Assembly (NCBI GenBank): GCA_964423195.1
Contig: CAYRDY010000008.1
Location: forward strand, 1 to 40,909
DNA length: 40,909 bases
From: CAKRHR01 sp964423195
GTDB taxonomy: Bacteria; Bacillota; Clostridia; Lachnospirales; Lachnospiraceae
Direction of reading: 5' to 3'
The notes beneath the pieces are model-generated. The model saw only the letters and a list, made by a program, of their open reading frames with translations, was not told the DNA's origin and did no database searches. The translations under genes and the position numbers were made by a program. This document shows positions 31,946 through 40,056 of this stretch, in pieces. How positions within the stretch are numbered: the stretch's first letter is position 1; each line of letters opens with the position of its first letter.

Positions 31946-33000
31946 GATGATCCCTCCTTCTGAATCATATCCATATAACTCTTTCGGAGTTGTCCGCAGG
32001 CAGCCTGTATATCTCTGCCCATTTCTCTTCTTATAGTAACATTTTTGCCGTATTTTTCAAGGTAATTTTTAAATTTTTGTACAGATCCGGCGTCCGGCTG
32101 GCGAAAGCCACGCTCTGTGACGGGATTCACCGGAATCAGGTTAATATGGCAGTTCAGGCCCTCAAGGCGCCGCACAAGCGCCTCCGCGTCCGCCAAAGTG
32201 TCATTGACGCCGCCCACCAGACTGTACTCAAAGGTCAGGCGTCGGTTATTTTTTGAATAATAATAACGGCAGGCATCGATCAATTCATCAATGCTGTACC
32301 TGCCGGCGACAGGCATCAGCGCCCGCCGCTTCTCGTCGTCGGCCGAGTGCAGCGAGACGGCCAGCGTGATCTGCAGGCCCTCATCGGCCAGCGCATAGAT
32401 CTTTGGAACGATGCCGCAGGTTGACAGCGTGATATTGCGTTGACTGATATTGAGACCCCGCGCGTCGGAGATCAATCGTATAAAGCGCAACACCGCCTCA
32501 TCATTGTCCAGCGGCTCGCCGCTGCCCATGATCACGATATTGGACACACGCTCGCCGGTGTCCTTCTGTATCTCGTAAACCTGCGAGAGCATTTCCCCGG
32601 CTGTCAGATTTCTGTCCAGGCCGCCGATGGTTGAGGCGCAGAACCGGCAACCCATACGGCATCCGACCTGTGAGGAGACACAGACGGAATTGCCATGCCG
32701 ATAGCGCATCCACACGCTCTCAATCACATGGCCGTCGCCGAGGCGGAACAGATATTTTCTGGTGCCGTCGATCGAGGATACCAGGCATCGCACCTTCTCC
32801 ATGGCCGTGATCACTGCCATGTCATCCAACCGCCCGCGCAGGTCCTTGGAAAGATTTGTCATAGAAGAAAAATCGCTGACAAGCCGGACATGCAGCCACT
32901 CATAGATCTGTTCTGCCCTGAATCTTTTCTCGCCCGCTTCTTCTGTCACAAATCTCTCCAGCTCTTCCCATGTCATCGATTTGATATCCGCTTTCTGCAT
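31942..33000 (-). CDS. rlmN: Dual-specificity 23S rRNA/tRNA m2A methyltransferase RlmN
   Basis: A 352-residue radical-SAM enzyme that methylates C2 of A2503 in 23S rRNA and A37 of some tRNAs. The N-terminal helical adaptor is followed by the [4Fe-4S] motif G-C-R-M-G-C-R-F-C (Cys114, 118, 121), M-G-S-G-E-P-L-D-N, S-L-H-S-A-D-D and the resolving or methyl-carrying Cys335 in A-A-C-G-Q-L. The A2503 specificity (RlmN rather than Cfr) is inferred from the housekeeping position next to prpC. ATG 33000 has GAGG upstream. Confidence 0.97.
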   Translation of the reverse strand: MQKADIKSMTWEELERFVTEEAGEKRFRAEQIYEWLHVRLVSDFSSMTNLSKDLRGRLDDMAVITAMEKVRCLVSSIDGTRKYLFRLGDGHVIESVWMRYRHGNSVCVSSQVGCRMGCRFCASTIGGLDRNLTAGEMLSQVYEIQKDTGERVSNIVIMGSGEPLDNDEAVLRFIRLISDARGLNISQRNITLSTCGIVPKIYALADEGLQITLAVSLHSADDEKRRALMPVAGRYSIDELIDACRYYYSKNNRRLTFEYSLVGGVNDTLADAEALVRRLEGLNCHINLIPVNPVTERGFRQPDAGSVQKFKNYLEKYGKNVTIRREMGRDIQAACGQLRKSYMDMIQKEGSS

Positions 33001-33038
33001 CCCTATACCTCACGCCACAGCCTGCTGCCGCTCATTTA

Positions 33039-34508
33039 TCACTCTTGTCTCACCCTGCGAAGTTTTGCCGCAAAAAACCCGTCGCACGGATGTATGCCCG
33101 GCATCAACTGCAAAAAGCCCTCGCCGGTGACGGCATTCTGCCATTTTTCCGCCGTCTCCGGGGCCATTGTATCTTCACACGTTTCATGTCCCTGACATTC
33201 TCCAAGCGACTCTGCTACTTTCAGTTTTCTTGTCGCCTTCCCCGCTGCCTCTGGAGTTTGCAGCCCGAGCACCGGCTCCACCTTCAGCGGGTATCTCTCG
33301 GTCATATATCGGACCTGAGCCTCATTCTCCGCAGGATTGAGCGTACAGGTGCTGTATAAGAGCACACCGCCCGGCTTTACATACCGCCACGACGCGTCGA
33401 TGATTTGGCGCTGCAGGCCGACCAGCGCCTCGATATTTTCCGGCGTCATCCGATACTTGATATCCGGCTTTTTCCCCATCACGCCCAGGCCGGAGCACGG
33501 CACATCCGCGATCACCACGTCGGCCCATCCATCCATTTCCGGATCCGGACAGAGCGCGTCCCAGACCTGCGGATGAACGCACGAGAGATCCATACGGGAA
33601 ATATTCTCCTGTATCCGAGCCACTTTTGTCTCCGACAGATCACGGCAGACAATCTCACCCTCACCGCCCATCAGCAGCGCCGCGTTGATGCTCTTGCCGC
33701 CCGGCGCACCGCAGACATCCATCACACGCATCCCCGGCTTAAGACCCGCGCAAACCCCTGCGAGTACCGAGCTCTCATCCTGTACGGTCATCTCGCCCTT
33801 CCGAAACGCATCCAGCGCCGCCAAGTGATCATAACCCGAAATTTTCAGCACAAATGGGAGAAAATCGCCGCTAGTCACGCTGATCCCCTGGGTCAGCAAT
33901 TCCCTAGCCAACGCCTGCGGTGTGGTCTTCAGGGTATTGACGCGGACCGTGGTCGCCCCCTCTTCGGCAGCGGCGCCGAGCATTGCCTCCGCCGCCGTCA
34001 TCCCGTAAGCGCTGATCCATAATCTGCACAGCCATAGCGGCGCACTGTAACGCAGCGACAGATATTGTTCCGGGTCTTTCTCCCGATCCGGAATCAATGT
34101 CCCCAACTGATCCCTATTTCCGGCGACCGCGCGCAGAACGCCATTGACAAAACCTTTCAGTCCGCGAAACCCCCGGCGCACAGCCAGATTGACAGATTCG
34201 CTGCACACCGCGTGATCGGGCACGCCGTCCATATAGAGCATCTGGGCGACACCCATCCGCAAAATCGCCCGCACCACCGGCTTCATCCGCGGAACCGGCA
34301 CACTGGCATATCGGCCGATGACCGCGTCAATAAAAATCATATGCTCAATCGTCACTCTGACAAGACGGCTGATAAAAGCGCGCGCTCTCTTGTCGAGATA
34401 TTGGTATTTCCGAAGCCATCCTGAGAGCGCGGCGCTGAGCGTCGCCTTGCCCTCCGTCACCTCCAGAAGGATATTTAAGACAATTTCTCTGGACTTCACA
34501 TCCGCCAT
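33039..34508 (-). CDS. rsmB: 16S rRNA m5C967 methyltransferase RsmB
   Basis: A 489-residue RsmB/Sun. The N-terminal NusB-like helical domain (about 1-140) is followed by a PUA-like linker and the Rossmann methyltransferase domain. The domain has V-C-G-A-P-G-G-K-S, A-D-V-P-C-S-G-L-G (release Cys) and Y-S-T-C-T-L-N-P-A-E-N-E (catalytic Cys). The C-terminal part carries a charged segment near 430-460 that looks variable. The start was set at ATG 34508 behind GGAG; the open frame extends upstream but without a ribosome site. The zinc-metalloprotease gene often found between fmt and rsmB in Clostridia is not present; a 109-base spacer is there instead. Confidence 0.95.
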   Translation of the reverse strand: MADVKSREIVLNILLEVTEGKATLSAALSGWLRKYQYLDKRARAFISRLVRVTIEHMIFIDAVIGRYASVPVPRMKPVVRAILRMGVAQMLYMDGVPDHAVCSESVNLAVRRGFRGLKGFVNGVLRAVAGNRDQLGTLIPDREKDPEQYLSLRYSAPLWLCRLWISAYGMTAAEAMLGAAAEEGATTVRVNTLKTTPQALARELLTQGISVTSGDFLPFVLKISGYDHLAALDAFRKGEMTVQDESSVLAGVCAGLKPGMRVMDVCGAPGGKSINAALLMGGEGEIVCRDLSETKVARIQENISRMDLSCVHPQVWDALCPDPEMDGWADVVIADVPCSGLGVMGKKPDIKYRMTPENIEALVGLQRQIIDASWRYVKPGGVLLYSTCTLNPAENEAQVRYMTERYPLKVEPVLGLQTPEAAGKATRKLKVAESLGECQGHETCEDTMAPETAEKWQNAVTGEGFLQLMPGIHPCDGFFAAKLRRVRQE

Positions 34509-34617
34509 ATAATCTCCATTCCGCGTCAACCCCGCCACCATGCCGTCTGTGAAGTCTCCGCCACCAAAAATCTTACAGGTTAGCCGCGATTGTCTCCACC
34601 GCGCCGTCCGCCGCGTT

Positions 34618-35553
34618 TCACGCGTCGAAAATGTCACCCGGCACTATCCGCACACCGCGCAGAAAATCACCGCTACCCATGCGCTTTTTACCCTCCAGCT
34701 GCAGTTCACGCACGATCAGAGCGCCGCTGCCGCACTTGACGGTAAAACGGTCTCTGTCCACCCTCACCACCTGGCCGCATACGCCCTCGTAGGTGCGCGC
34801 ATCGACGTCCGCCAGCCACAGTTTGCAAGTCTTGCCCTGAAAATGGGTATACGCGCTCGGCCACGGATTCAGACCACGGATCAGGCGCTCAATCTCCACC
34901 GCGGGCCTTGTAAAATCAACCGCGCCCATCGACTTGTCAAGCATTTTGGCGTAGCTGCCGGCCAGAGTGCTATCCTGCGGCGTGCGCACCGCCGTTCCCT
35001 CCGCCAGCTGCCTGAGCGTCCGGATCAGGAGTTCGGCGCCCACCGGCGCCAGTTTGTCCTGCAGGCTGCCGCCCGTTTCCTTTGGCGCGAGCGGTACCTC
35101 GGCTCTGAGAATCATATCGCCGGTATCCAGGCCCTCATCCATAAACATGGTGGTCACGCCGCTGACGGCCTCACCGTTGATCACCGCCCACTGGATCGGC
35201 GCGGCCCCCCGGTATTTCGGCAGAAGCGACGCGTGGACATTGATGCATCCAAGCGGCGGTATCTCCAGCAGCGCCTTCGGCAAAATCTGCCCGAAAGCGA
35301 CGACGACGATCACCTCCGGCGCCATCTCTCTGATCTGCTCAATCACCTGGGGATCACGCACGCGTGCCGGCTGAAAGACGGGTATATCGCAGGCAAGCGC
35401 CTTCTCCTTGACGGGCGAGGCCACAACGGCCCTCCCGCGGCCCTTGGCTCTGTCGGGCTGGGTGAACACTGCCGCCACCTCATGTCCGGCATCGATGATC
35501 GCCTGCAGCGTCGGCACCGCAAATTCGGGCGTTCCCATAAATATCACACGCAT
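34618..35553 (-). CDS. fmt: Methionyl-tRNA formyltransferase
   Basis: A 311-residue enzyme that formylates initiator Met-tRNA with 10-formyl-THF. The N-terminal Rossmann-like domain starts M-R-V-I-F-M-G-T-P-E-F-A-V and contains the catalytic N-V-H-A-S-L-L-P-K-Y-R-G-A-A-P-I motif (Asn/His) and D-T-G-D-M-I. The C-terminal OB-like tRNA-binding domain includes L-N-P-W-P-S-A-Y-T. ATG 35553 follows GGAGG at ideal spacing. It is 29 bases after def, the standard def-fmt pair. Confidence 0.98.
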   Translation of the reverse strand: MRVIFMGTPEFAVPTLQAIIDAGHEVAAVFTQPDRAKGRGRAVVASPVKEKALACDIPVFQPARVRDPQVIEQIREMAPEVIVVVAFGQILPKALLEIPPLGCINVHASLLPKYRGAAPIQWAVINGEAVSGVTTMFMDEGLDTGDMILRAEVPLAPKETGGSLQDKLAPVGAELLIRTLRQLAEGTAVRTPQDSTLAGSYAKMLDKSMGAVDFTRPAVEIERLIRGLNPWPSAYTHFQGKTCKLWLADVDARTYEGVCGQVVRVDRDRFTVKCGSGALIVRELQLEGKKRMGSGDFLRGVRIVPGDIFDA

Positions 35554-35582
35554 AACTGACCTCCGTGAAATCTTTAAGTTCT

Positions 35583-36212
35583 TTATCGTTCGTTGTCTCT
35601 CTTTGCCGTCGGCTGCCCTGACTGCCCACTGTCGCCCTTTGCCGCCGGCTGTCCTGACTGCCGGCTGTCGCTCTTTGCCGCCGGCTTTTTGCTCGCTGCA
35701 GCGGGCCGCTTGGCGGTATCCGGCTCTGCTCCACCCTCGTCGGCGTCCGCCTCAGCGGCGGCATCCCTGAGTCCGCCCACGACATGCTCGACATAGAGAT
35801 GGCCGTCCAGATGTTCAAACTCATGGCACATGGCACGCGCCAGCAGCTCGGTGCCCTCAACTTCAAAAGGCTCCAGATTTTCATCATAGGCGAGCGCCTT
35901 GACATAGTTTGGCCTTGTGACCGTACCCACTTTGCCGGGCACACTCAGGCAGCCCTCATCGCCGGTCTGTTCGCCGGCCGTCTCCAGAATCTTCGGATTG
36001 ATAAATACCAGGGGTCCCTCGCCGATGTCGATCACCGCGATCCTGCGCAGCACACCAACCTGCGGCGCCGCAAGTCCCACACCCTCGGCGCTGTACATTG
36101 TATCCAGAAGATCGCTGATCAGCTCTTTGATCCTCGGCGTCACCGCCTTGACCTCCCTGCATGTCTTATATAATATCGGATCGCCCTCATAGCGAATATT
36201 TCTCAGTGCCAT
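35583..36212 (-). CDS. def: Peptide deformylase with repetitive C-terminal tail
   Basis: A 209-residue peptide deformylase that removes the N-formyl group from nascent proteins. The three metal and catalytic motifs are intact: G-V-G-L-A-A-P-Q (44-51), E-G-C-L-S (86-90, Cys ligand) and H-E-F-E-H (130-134). The catalytic core ends near residue 150. The remaining 55-60 residues are low-complexity: an acidic Ala/Glu/Asp segment, then Lys/Gln/Ser-rich repeats of 12 residues (P-A-A-K-x-D-S-x-Q-S-G-Q) encoded by a 36-bp tandem repeat. Such a tail is not usual for this family. ATG 36212 follows AAGGAG. Confidence 0.97.
   Translation of the reverse strand: MALRNIRYEGDPILYKTCREVKAVTPRIKELISDLLDTMYSAEGVGLAAPQVGVLRRIAVIDIGEGPLVFINPKILETAGEQTGDEGCLSVPGKVGTVTRPNYVKALAYDENLEPFEVEGTELLARAMCHEFEHLDGHLYVEHVVGGLRDAAAEADADEGGAEPDTAKRPAAASKKPAAKSDSRQSGQPAAKGDSGQSGQPTAKRDNER
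35601..35690. repeat. 36-bp tandem repeat at the 3' end of def
   Basis: Copies begin with CTTTGCCG(T/C)CGGCTG at 35601, 35637 and 35673 (the last partial), with an exact 36-base, in-frame period. They encode the 12-residue repeats of the Def tail. Confidence 0.85.
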
Positions 36213-36227
36213 TGTCTTTCTCCTTTG

Positions 36228-38435
36228 TCAGAAAAGATTCATCGGATCCATGTCGAACTGGACATAAACCTTCTTAAACAGCGGATTTTCACTGACATCA
36301 CGCTCAATCTGACGCTTGACGCCGATCAGCGGACGCATTTTCCCGCATTTAAAATAGATCACCTGCCGGTAAGCGTCACGGGCCCTGGACATCGCCGCCG
36401 CAGCCGGACCGATCACTTCCATCTCCGGTATGTCCCGTGTCATCTCTTGAATATGGGCCATCGCCTCGCCCAGCTCGGCCTCCTCATAAGCCTCACCGAG
36501 CACTGCCATCACATGGGCAAATGGCGGATAATGCATCATCTGCCGGTAGGCGATCTCCTGGTCGTAAAACCGCTCATAATCCTGGGCAGCCGCCGCGGTG
36601 ATACAGTAATGATCCGGCTGGTATGTCTGGATAACGACCTCGCCCCGCAGACTGCCACGGCCGGCGCGTCCCGCCGCCTGCACCAGAAGCTGGAATGTGC
36701 GCTCCGCCGCAAGATAATCACCTGAGAACAGCGTCAGATCCGCCGCCAGCACGCCCACGAGAGTCACCCGCGGAAAATCATGGCCCTTGACAATCATCTG
36801 GGTGCCGACCAGAATATCGGCATTACCGTTTTTAAAATCCGTGAGGATCGTGTCAATGCTGCCCTTTTTGGCCGTCGTATCTCGGTCCATGCGCAGCACC
36901 CTGGCGCCTGGGAAGAGCTCAGCGGCCATTCGCTCCACCTTCTGGGTGCCCGTGCCAAATGCGCCGATATATTTGGAGCCGCAGTGCGGGCATATCCTCG
37001 GTATCGGCTGTTCATATCCGCAATAGTGGCATTTGAGCCTGCCGTCGGAGTGCGCTGTGAGTGACACGTCGCAGTGCCTGCATTTTACCACATAACCGCA
37101 ATTCCGGCAGGAGACAAAACCCGCATATCCGCGGCGATTCAAAAAAAGCATCACCTGCTCGCCCTTTTCAAGGCGATCGGCAATCAACGCGCTCAACCTG
37201 CCGCTGAAAATATTTCTGTTTTTCAGTTTAAATTCCTCGCGCAGATCGACGACATGGACGTCCGCCATCTCGCCGCTCACCCGTCTGGTCAGACGGTGCA
37301 GATGGTAGATGCCCGCGCGTGCCTTTGCATAGGTCACAACGGACGGCGTCGCGGAGCCGAGAACCACCGTGGCACCGCAGAGCTTCGACCGCCAGACGGC
37401 GGCCTCGCGGGCGTGATATCTTGGCGCCGTCTCGCTCTTGTAGGCGCCGTCATGCTCCTCATCGATGATGATCATTCCCAGACGCTCAAAAGGCATAAAC
37501 AGTGCCGACCTCGGACCGACGATGATATCGACATCGCCCTCCCTGGCGCGCATAAACTGGTCATAGCGCTCCCCCGCCGTAAGCCGGGAATTCATCACCG
37601 AGACGCGGTCACCGAACTTCCGGTAAAACCGTGAAACGGTCTGCAGCGTCAGGGAAATTTCCGGAATCAGGACGATCACCTGCTTCCCCTCAGAGAGCAT
37701 CGCCCCGGCCAGCGCCATATAGACCTCGGTCTTGCCGCTGCCGGTCACACCGTGCAGCAGATGAACCTCGCCGGGCTTTTCAAGAATACCTCGGACCGCG
37801 GCAATCTGCTCGTCGCTTAAACCGGCGCATGTATCCTCCGCGAGACCGGCGCAGACGGGCTTTCTGTACACGCGGCTGATCTCCTCAGTGATCACACCTC
37901 TGTCCCTTAAATTTTTTATGACCGAGACGCTGACGCCGAGATTTTGTGTGACTGCCATCGCGGAGAGGCTGTCCTGCACGAGCAGCGCCCGCAGCAGCGT
38001 GGCGGCCGAAGAGCGCCGCTTATCTTTTTCGAGATCCTGGAGCAGGGCCAGTGCCTCCGCCCTCGGAATGCCGAGCGTATAGCTCTTGTGGGTCTTTGGA
38101 CGGACCTGTCGCTTGACCGGAATCACAGTCTTTAAGGCGGCAGCCATCGTCGACCCGTACACCGTCCGCATATCGGCCGCCAGCGTGATCAGCTGGGACT
38201 CCACGCTCACACCTCCGGGCACGATGCCCTCGATATCCTTGATCTTCTCCTCCGGATAGGACGCCCGGCTGTCGGTGCGAATCACATAGCCCTCGATCAT
38301 CCGGCTGCCGCGGCCGAAAGGGATCGATACGCGCACGCCCGGCACAATCCGGTCCTCCATGCCCGCCGGTACCCTGTACTGGAATGTCCTGTCCAGCTCA
38401 CCGGAAGCAATATCCACGATCACATCCGCAAACAC
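36228..38435 (-). CDS. priA: Primosomal replication restart helicase PriA (GTG start)
   Basis: A 735-residue superfamily 2 helicase that reloads the replisome at stalled forks. The N-terminal 3'-end-binding domain starts D-V-I-V-D-I-A-S-G-E-L-D-R-T-F-Q-Y. Walker A is G-V-T-G-S-G-K-T-E-V-Y, and the DEAH-type box is I-I-D-E-E-H-D-G. The zinc-binding insert has paired cysteines (C-R-N-C-G, C-R-H-C, C-H-Y-C-G, C-P-H-C-G), and G-T-Q-M-I-V-K-G-H-D-F follows. The start is GTG 38435, with AAGGAGG 8 bases upstream. coaBC, usually between rpoZ and priA in Bacilli and Clostridia, is absent; a 203-base GC-rich spacer is there instead. Confidence 0.97.
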   Translation of the reverse strand: MFADVIVDIASGELDRTFQYRVPAGMEDRIVPGVRVSIPFGRGSRMIEGYVIRTDSRASYPEEKIKDIEGIVPGGVSVESQLITLAADMRTVYGSTMAAALKTVIPVKRQVRPKTHKSYTLGIPRAEALALLQDLEKDKRRSSAATLLRALLVQDSLSAMAVTQNLGVSVSVIKNLRDRGVITEEISRVYRKPVCAGLAEDTCAGLSDEQIAAVRGILEKPGEVHLLHGVTGSGKTEVYMALAGAMLSEGKQVIVLIPEISLTLQTVSRFYRKFGDRVSVMNSRLTAGERYDQFMRAREGDVDIIVGPRSALFMPFERLGMIIIDEEHDGAYKSETAPRYHAREAAVWRSKLCGATVVLGSATPSVVTYAKARAGIYHLHRLTRRVSGEMADVHVVDLREEFKLKNRNIFSGRLSALIADRLEKGEQVMLFLNRRGYAGFVSCRNCGYVVKCRHCDVSLTAHSDGRLKCHYCGYEQPIPRICPHCGSKYIGAFGTGTQKVERMAAELFPGARVLRMDRDTTAKKGSIDTILTDFKNGNADILVGTQMIVKGHDFPRVTLVGVLAADLTLFSGDYLAAERTFQLLVQAAGRAGRGSLRGEVVIQTYQPDHYCITAAAAQDYERFYDQEIAYRQMMHYPPFAHVMAVLGEAYEEAELGEAMAHIQEMTRDIPEMEVIGPAAAAMSRARDAYRQVIYFKCGKMRPLIGVKRQIERDVSENPLFKKVYVQFDMDPMNLF

Positions 38436-38638
38436 CCGAAATCCCTCCTTCCCCCGGCACGCGCGGACAGATTCTAAAACCTCACGCGCCGGCCGCGCAG
38501 CGCGGTAGCATTGCCGGCGTCACGCCGCCGCCCTCCGCGAAATCTCATCCGCCGCCCACGCGGCGCGTCTCCCTAAAAAAGATATCTGTAAGCGCCAAAA
38601 GCCCGTGGCTTTTCAATTGTCACGGGCTTCAAACTCAG
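38436..38638. other. 203-base GC-rich spacer between rpoZ and priA
   Basis: Besides the rpoZ hairpin near 38600-38629, this spacer contains several strong GC palindromes, for example CCGCGC-T-GCGCGG and GGCG-TGA-CGCC on the minus strand. There is no open frame of note and no clear promoter. It lies where coaBC stands in related operons. Confidence 0.5.
38599..38629 (-). terminator. Probable terminator or attenuator after rpoZ
   Basis: AAGCCCGTG (38599-38607) and CACGGGCTT (38621-38629) form a 9-bp stem with a 13-base loop, 10 bases after the rpoZ stop. Only TTTT follows on the minus strand, so read-through into priA is likely. Confidence 0.6.
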
Positions 38639-39073
38639 CTATTCGTCGTAGTCGTCTTCCTCCTCGGATTCATCCTCATATTCATCATAGTCATTCCGAT
38701 CCTCATCGTACAACTCGTCATCCGCATCTTCTTCCTCGTCATCCTCGGAATACTCGACCTCATCGACATCCTCCCCAAGGTCGGTGTCCAGCACATTGTT
38801 GTTGTAATCCATCATCATATCGTCATCCTCGTCATCCTCGTCACAACTGAGGATCTTGACCTTGCCCTGATAGAGCTCGTCCACGGCCACAGACAGTGGC
38901 TTTCTGTCGGCGGCACCGCTCACCAACGGCTCATCGCCCTCGATGAGCTGCCTAGCCCTCTTCGCCGCGGCGATCACGATGGAATAACGGCTCTGAATCA
39001 TCGGCTCCTCGCCGTCTTCTTCAGTTTCGGTGTTCATCACCTTCATCAAATCTGAATAAGATGGATGTATCAT
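38639..39073 (-). CDS. rpoZ: RNA polymerase omega subunit with long acidic tail
   Basis: A 144-residue protein in the gmk-rpoZ position. Residues 1-76 match omega: M-I-H-P-S-Y-S-D-L-M at the start, S-R-Y-S-I-V-I-A-A-A-K-R-A-R-Q-L-I (28-44) and K-P-L-S-V-A-V-D-E-L-Y-Q-G-K-V-K-I. Omega helps assemble and stabilise core RNA polymerase around beta-prime. Residues 77-144 are a tail in which about 60 percent are Asp or Glu, with many Tyr and almost no basic residues. Omega is normally 60-90 residues, so the tail nearly doubles it. ATG 39073 has GGAG upstream. It lies 24 bases after gmk. Confidence 0.92.
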   Translation of the reverse strand: MIHPSYSDLMKVMNTETEEDGEEPMIQSRYSIVIAAAKRARQLIEGDEPLVSGAADRKPLSVAVDELYQGKVKILSCDEDDEDDDMMMDYNNNVLDTDLGEDVDEVEYSEDDEEEDADDELYDEDRNDYDEYEDESEEEDDYDE

Positions 39074-39097
39074 GCCCCATTCTCCTTCCTGTCACTG

Positions 39098-39757
39098 TCA
39101 TTCGAATCTGCGGCAATTTCGAAAATGTGCCAGCTTTTTCAGGTCATCGGCCATACCCTGAATCAGCGCGCCGCAGTTCTCCACACGGAACTGCTGGTCA
39201 CAGATAATCCGGTGCAGCCTGTCCACACATTCCTCAACCCTGCCGTCCTCATTTAATACGATATAGTCATAATCGTTCATGTACACTGCTTCCTCGCAGG
39301 CCCTGTCCATGCGCTTTGCGATCTGCGCTTCGCTCTCCGTGCCTCGTCCGCGCAGCCTCGCCTCAAGTGTTCCCGCATCCGGAGGCGTCAGAAAAATCAG
39401 CAGGGCCTCCGGAAAGCGCTTCTTGATCTTTAAGGCGCCCTGCATCTCGATCTCAAGGATCACGTGAATACCCGCACTGAGGCGGTCAGTGACAAACTTT
39501 TTCGGTGTCCCGTAATAATGACCAACGTACGACGCATACTCAAGCAACTCGTGCGCCTCGATCATCTGTTCAAATGCGCTCGTCTCCAAAAAAAAGTAGT
39601 GGACACCGTCGATCTCATTTTCCCGCGGCGGCCTAGTCGTCGCCGAGACAGACACGCAGTATTCGCCGGGATATTTCTCCGTCAGCCGTCTGACGACCGT
39701 CCCCTTGCCCGCGCCGGAAAAGCCTGAGATCACTGTCAGTATGCCCTGTTTTTTCAT
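39098..39757 (-). CDS. gmk: Guanylate kinase
   Basis: A 219-residue enzyme phosphorylating GMP to GDP. P-loop S-G-F-S-G-A-G-K-G-T, GMP-binding S-A-T-T-R-P-P-R-E-N-E-x-D-G-x-x-Y-F-F and L-E-I-E-M-Q-G-A are all present. The C-terminus is about 15 residues longer than the minimal family (L-K-K-L-A-H-F-R-N-C-R-R-F-E). ATG 39757 overlaps the remA stop as ATGA, so the two are probably translationally coupled. The yicC-remA-gmk-rpoZ order is as in Bacillus. Confidence 0.98.
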   Translation of the reverse strand: MKKQGILTVISGFSGAGKGTVVRRLTEKYPGEYCVSVSATTRPPRENEIDGVHYFFLETSAFEQMIEAHELLEYASYVGHYYGTPKKFVTDRLSAGIHVILEIEMQGALKIKKRFPEALLIFLTPPDAGTLEARLRGRGTESEAQIAKRMDRACEEAVYMNDYDYIVLNEDGRVEECVDRLHRIICDQQFRVENCGALIQGMADDLKKLAHFRNCRRFE

Positions 39758-40041
39758 GCCCGATCCCCCGATTTGTCCCCGCGGTCAGAATCATCCGCAG
39801 ACGCCTTGCCTCTGTAGCGGCCCGCAAGCGTCTCCGGCTGCAGCGCAGACAAAATCAGGTAATCATTATCCATCACCAGGACGGCTCTCGTGCGCCGACC
39901 CTGAGTGGCGTCGACAACTCTGCCGTTCTCGCGGCCATTCTGCACCATGCGCCTGGCAGGTGCGGAATCCGGACTGATAATGGCCAATAACCTGGCCACG
40001 TTGACACTATTTCCAAAACCAATGTTCAAAAAACTTTCCAT
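39754..40041 (-). CDS. remA: RemA/DUF370 regulator
   Basis: A 95-residue RemA-like DNA-binding protein. The conserved N-terminus F-L-N-I-G-F-G-N-S-V, the core I-I-S-P-D-S-A-P-A-R-R-M-V and V-V-D-A-T-Q-G-R-R-T-R-A-V-L-V-M-D are clear. In Bacillus, RemA activates biofilm matrix genes and osmoprotection; the role in Clostridia is not established. The last 20 residues are hydrophilic and variable. The start was taken as ATG 40041; a GTG nine bases upstream (40050) is possible but sits only 3 bases from the AGGAG. It is 15 bases after yicC and overlaps gmk. Confidence 0.94.
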   Translation of the reverse strand: MESFLNIGFGNSVNVARLLAIISPDSAPARRMVQNGRENGRVVDATQGRRTRAVLVMDNDYLILSALQPETLAGRYRGKASADDSDRGDKSGDRA

Positions 40042-40056
40042 CTCATTCACCGACTC

